From the NCBI GenBank assembly GCA_009733575.1, contig ML769687.1, positions 49,025 through 82,068 on the forward strand: DNA of 33,044 nt. Direction: 5' to 3'. The stretch comes from Gymnopus androsaceus JB14 (Eukaryota > Basidiomycota > Agaricomycetes > Agaricales > Omphalotaceae). The notes below the pieces were generated by a model. The model did no database searches. It had not been told where the DNA came from and saw only the letters and a list, made by a program, of their open reading frames with translations. How positions within the stretch are numbered: position 1 is the first letter of the stretch; the number at the start of each line of letters is the position of its first letter. The translations under genes were made by a program, and so were the position numbers. This document shows, piece after piece, positions 30,986 through 33,044 of this stretch.

Positions 30986-32261
30986 GAGATCATAACATTG
31001 TTCTCTGTCATCCCAATCTCCTCAACCAGAGATAAAAGGTCAGCCCCGCACCATATATCATCATAAACCATCTCTTCACCATCCTCACTAACTTTATCCA
31101 TCATCTCGTAGATCTCTTTCAGCTTAGAGTCACAGTATTTTTGTTCCTCTGCCCCCTCTGCAGAGCAACGTATAGCAGCAAGCTGAGGGCCAAGCAAGAT
31201 AGTGGAGAACTGCTGGCATAGAACTTTGCTACCATCTCTCTGAAGCTGATCCTGGTCGTAGTGAGGCTCATGACAGTAGCAGCAGCTCTCCAAGTCCTTG
31301 AAAGGACCAGTATATGTGTGGCAGGAGTTGATACACATGTCACAGTAGATGGCAACAACTCCTGTTATATCAGCAATAAGCTTTTTCACTTCATGCTATG
31401 AGAGAATACTTGATTCAGGAAAGCATTGATGAATAGCATTGCGAACACTGTGATATGTAGCTTCAGAAGCTTGCGTGATGGATAGGTAAAGGTTGATAGA
31501 GAGCTTAGCATAGGAGTTGAGTTCATCTGGAGGGGCTTCAACAGGATACTGTAGTCAATGTAGAGTATGCTCATCAAGTCCATCATTGTCCAGTATTGCT
31601 TTGCACAGTAAACAAATATATTCATCAGCAATATGAATATCCTGTATAGCAGACTGAGCCTCTTGATTGCCCAGTTCTTCATCTTCACCACTATCTCCAC
31701 CTGCACATGGCTGTCCATCTCCAATATTCTGCTGGTTGAGCTGAAGAGCAGCTAGAAGTGCTGCAGCTCGCAAAGCAGCAGCATTTTCATCATCATCATC
31801 ATTCTCCCCCTGACCAGCCTGACCCCCCATATCATTTCCTTCACTGCCTGGTTCATTGCCATAAACAGGAGGCAGATTATCCATGGCTTGATCTTCACTA
31901 CCATCATCATGAGGAGCAGCGGGTGGCTATCCATTGATTGATCCTGTGCATCTTGATTGGACAGACAAGGTGTAGGTGAGTGATTCCCAGTAGGTCTTGA
32001 CAGACATGTTCTATGGGATGGAGGAGAGGCAAAATGGGAATAGGAGCTTGAAGCCTTTACATGAAGTATACGTATTAGTTTTTGAGATTTAGATATCAAT
32101 GAATTGAAGCTTACCTGATTTTCAAAGTCTGCTTGAGGAGGTGAACCAAGTTGGGCACATTTCTGATTGTGTTCCTCTATCTCTCTTGTATTCCTTTCTC
32201 TGTTGCACTGAAGATGGGAGTGGATAGTCCTGGATGGAACTGCTGCCAGAAGACCCTGCAT
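30986..32261 (-). pseudogene. Tnp2 transposase, N-terminal part
   Basis: Reads from about 32261: MQGLLAAVPSRTIHSHLQ, CNRERNTREIEEHNQKCAQL, a 60-nt GT-AG intron (32114-32055), a Ser/Pro-rich stretch, then after a frameshift near 31920 MDNLPPVYGNEPGSEGNDMG, an acidic linker, DEYICLLCKAILDNDGLDEH, a TGA, LQYPVEAPPDELNSYAKL, ITQASEATYHSVRNAIHQCF, PESSILS, a TAG, then KKLIADITGVVAIYCDMCIN, SCHTYTGPFKDLESCCYC, FSTILLGPQLAAI, YDDIWCGADLLSLV and NNVMIS. The CDMCxxSCxxYTGPFxxLExCxxC zinc-binding block and xGPQLQAL are family hallmarks. The two stops and one frameshift inactivate it. The probable start is the ATG at 32261; sequence upstream carries the element's end. Confidence 0.8.
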
Positions 32262-32448
32262 ATTCTGAGCAGAAGCAAACTCAATTTGGATCCATGCAAA
32301 GATTGGAAAAACTGTGCAAAAAGCTGAAAAAAAGGATTGGAAAGCTGAGTAAATTACTTACAAATGTTTTGAAGTAAATTATTCTGTACCGAGGCTACTG
32401 TACTTCTACGTCTTTTAATTGAGTGAAGATGGAAAGAAAACAGTTGTG

Positions 32449-32511
32449 TGAGAACTTTTACAGATTCTTGCAGTAGAATTTCATTACTGCAAGAATCTGT
32501 AAAAGTTCTCA
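32449..32511. repeat. Perfect 27-bp inverted repeat with 9-nt loop
   Basis: Arms 32449-32475 (TGAGAACTTTTACAGATTCT...) and 32485-32511 are exactly complementary; the loop is GAATTTCAT. It lies between the Tnp2 start and the right end of the CACTA element, in the leader or promoter region. Confidence 0.85.
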
Positions 32512-32611
32512 TGATCACGACAGTAATTTACGCATGTGAAATAATGAGCAATTGACTATTTCCAGCTTAACCTGACTAGACCCAGACTCTACCATATATT
32601 TCCATATCTAC

Positions 32612-32626
32612 CCAGATATTCCCATT
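32612..32626 (-). repeat. CACTA right terminal inverted repeat
   Basis: CCAGATATTCCCATT, complement of the left end at 17442-17456. Inside it, TATTTCCATAT and related words form the subterminal repeats. The next base on the right belongs to, or directly adjoins, a MITE. Confidence 0.55.
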
Positions 32627-33044
32627 AAGGATGGACACGACTCTGGGTCCTGACCCAGTACTGGCAGGTTTACCTGTGAGAAACCGGCCGGTTTTTTAAC
32701 CTGCGGGTTCCAGTACTGGTTTCCCACAGGTTATGCCCGGTTGCAGGTCATGATTTTTGTTTTTATCATGACCAGCTGGTACCGGTAGACCTGTGGGGAA
32801 AGAATTTGCCTCAATATTGGTGTAAATATCAGTACTAAGTGCCAACATAAAATAATAATATGATTAGTTAGTACTTACAGTGTATCAAGATGTATATTAA
32901 ACCTCCTAGTACTCTACATTTGGGAATTGTTGCGTAAATCAACAGCAAGTAAGACAATATATGTGTCATTAACATGCATATATGCAGCTATATTCACATG
33001 AAATTCTGTAAGTATCATCTTTACCCATGTATACAACTCCTTTT
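32625..33044. mobile_element. Second MITE of the GGATGGACA family, running out of the window
   Basis: TTAAGGATGGACACGACTCTGGGTCC resembles both ends of the 468-bp MITE at 30518-30985, and the next ~170 bases (ACTGGCAGGTTTACCTGTG, TTTTAACCTGCGGGTTCC, GTTTCCCACAGGTTATGC) align with its left subterminal region. Beyond about 32800 the sequence diverges. No right end is seen before the window stops, so it may be a longer or autonomous relative. Confidence 0.7.

Larger units (their letters stand above)
17442..32626 (-). mobile_element. CACTA (EnSpm/Tnp2) transposon, ~15 kb with nested insertions
   Basis: AATGGGAATATCTGG at 17442-17456 and its exact complement at 32612-32626 bound a segment holding a whole, broken Tnp2 transposase gene plus a second gene downstream, all on the minus strand when the later rearrangement is undone. 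Variants of GGGAATATC and GGAAATAT recur just inside both ends, as subterminal repeats do in CACTA elements. A 3-bp target duplication and a literal CACTA end are not seen; the right end is abutted by another MITE, which may hide the last bases. About 7 kb of the length is later insertions (MITE, hAT, unidentified element, solo LTR). The element is dead. Confidence 0.6.

Noticed and set aside
32449..32511. Rho-independent terminator
   Set aside because: Strong stem-loop, but there is no T run after it, the setting is eukaryotic and it lies upstream of the transposase start rather than at its end.

Overview
The window is a piece of nuclear genome from a filamentous basidiomycete, most likely an agaricomycete. 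The evidence is: short GT-AG introns (about 45-65 nt), several copies of the fungal DUF6534 membrane-protein family, a family-25 glycosyltransferase with a type II membrane anchor, and a dense load of transposable elements of types common in mushrooms (copia, LINE, hAT, CACTA/Tnp2). All assignments rest on reading translations and repeats by eye; no database search was possible. || Left part (1-5345) is transposon debris. A 429-bp hAT-type MITE with a perfect 8-bp target duplication sits in a degenerate minisatellite (36-690). AT-rich repeats and a ~200-bp inverted-repeat-bounded segment follow. A 3'-truncated, mutated Ty1/copia element lies on the minus strand (about 1340-4936), with its 5' LTR and a copia-style half-tRNA primer site. 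It is inserted in a fragment of a LINE (4937-5345). || Centre (5370-15640) is the gene-bearing part. Two convergent DUF6534 gene copies form a long inverted repeat (one lacking its 5' half, 5405-5935 +; one with recognisable start, middle and end, 6464-8014 -). A clean three-exon glycosyltransferase family 25 gene follows (9036-10365 +). After about 3.5 kb in which I can assign nothing comes a third, apparently complete DUF6534 gene (13841-15639 +) carrying a 146-bp TA-flanked MITE in an intron. 15640-17441 is AT-rich and geneless, with a tRNA/SINE-like stretch. || Right part (17442-32626) is best read as one very large CACTA (EnSpm, Tnp2-type) transposon on the minus strand, bounded by a 15-bp perfect inverted repeat. 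Its transposase gene, read from 32261 down to 22200, has been split by at least four nested insertions: a 468-bp MITE, a ~3.4-kb hAT element, a partly defined element (about 26973-28701), and a 1116-bp solo LTR. Three of the four insertions leave 5-8-bp target duplications, and removing those restores the Tnp2 frame at each point. A ~3.9-kb inversion (24806-28701) then cut through the hAT element and the unidentified insertion, so both the hAT and Tnp2 genes now run partly on the plus and partly on the minus strand. A second, poorly preserved CACTA-associated gene occupies about 17.9-22.1 kb. The window ends in another MITE related to the 468-bp one.
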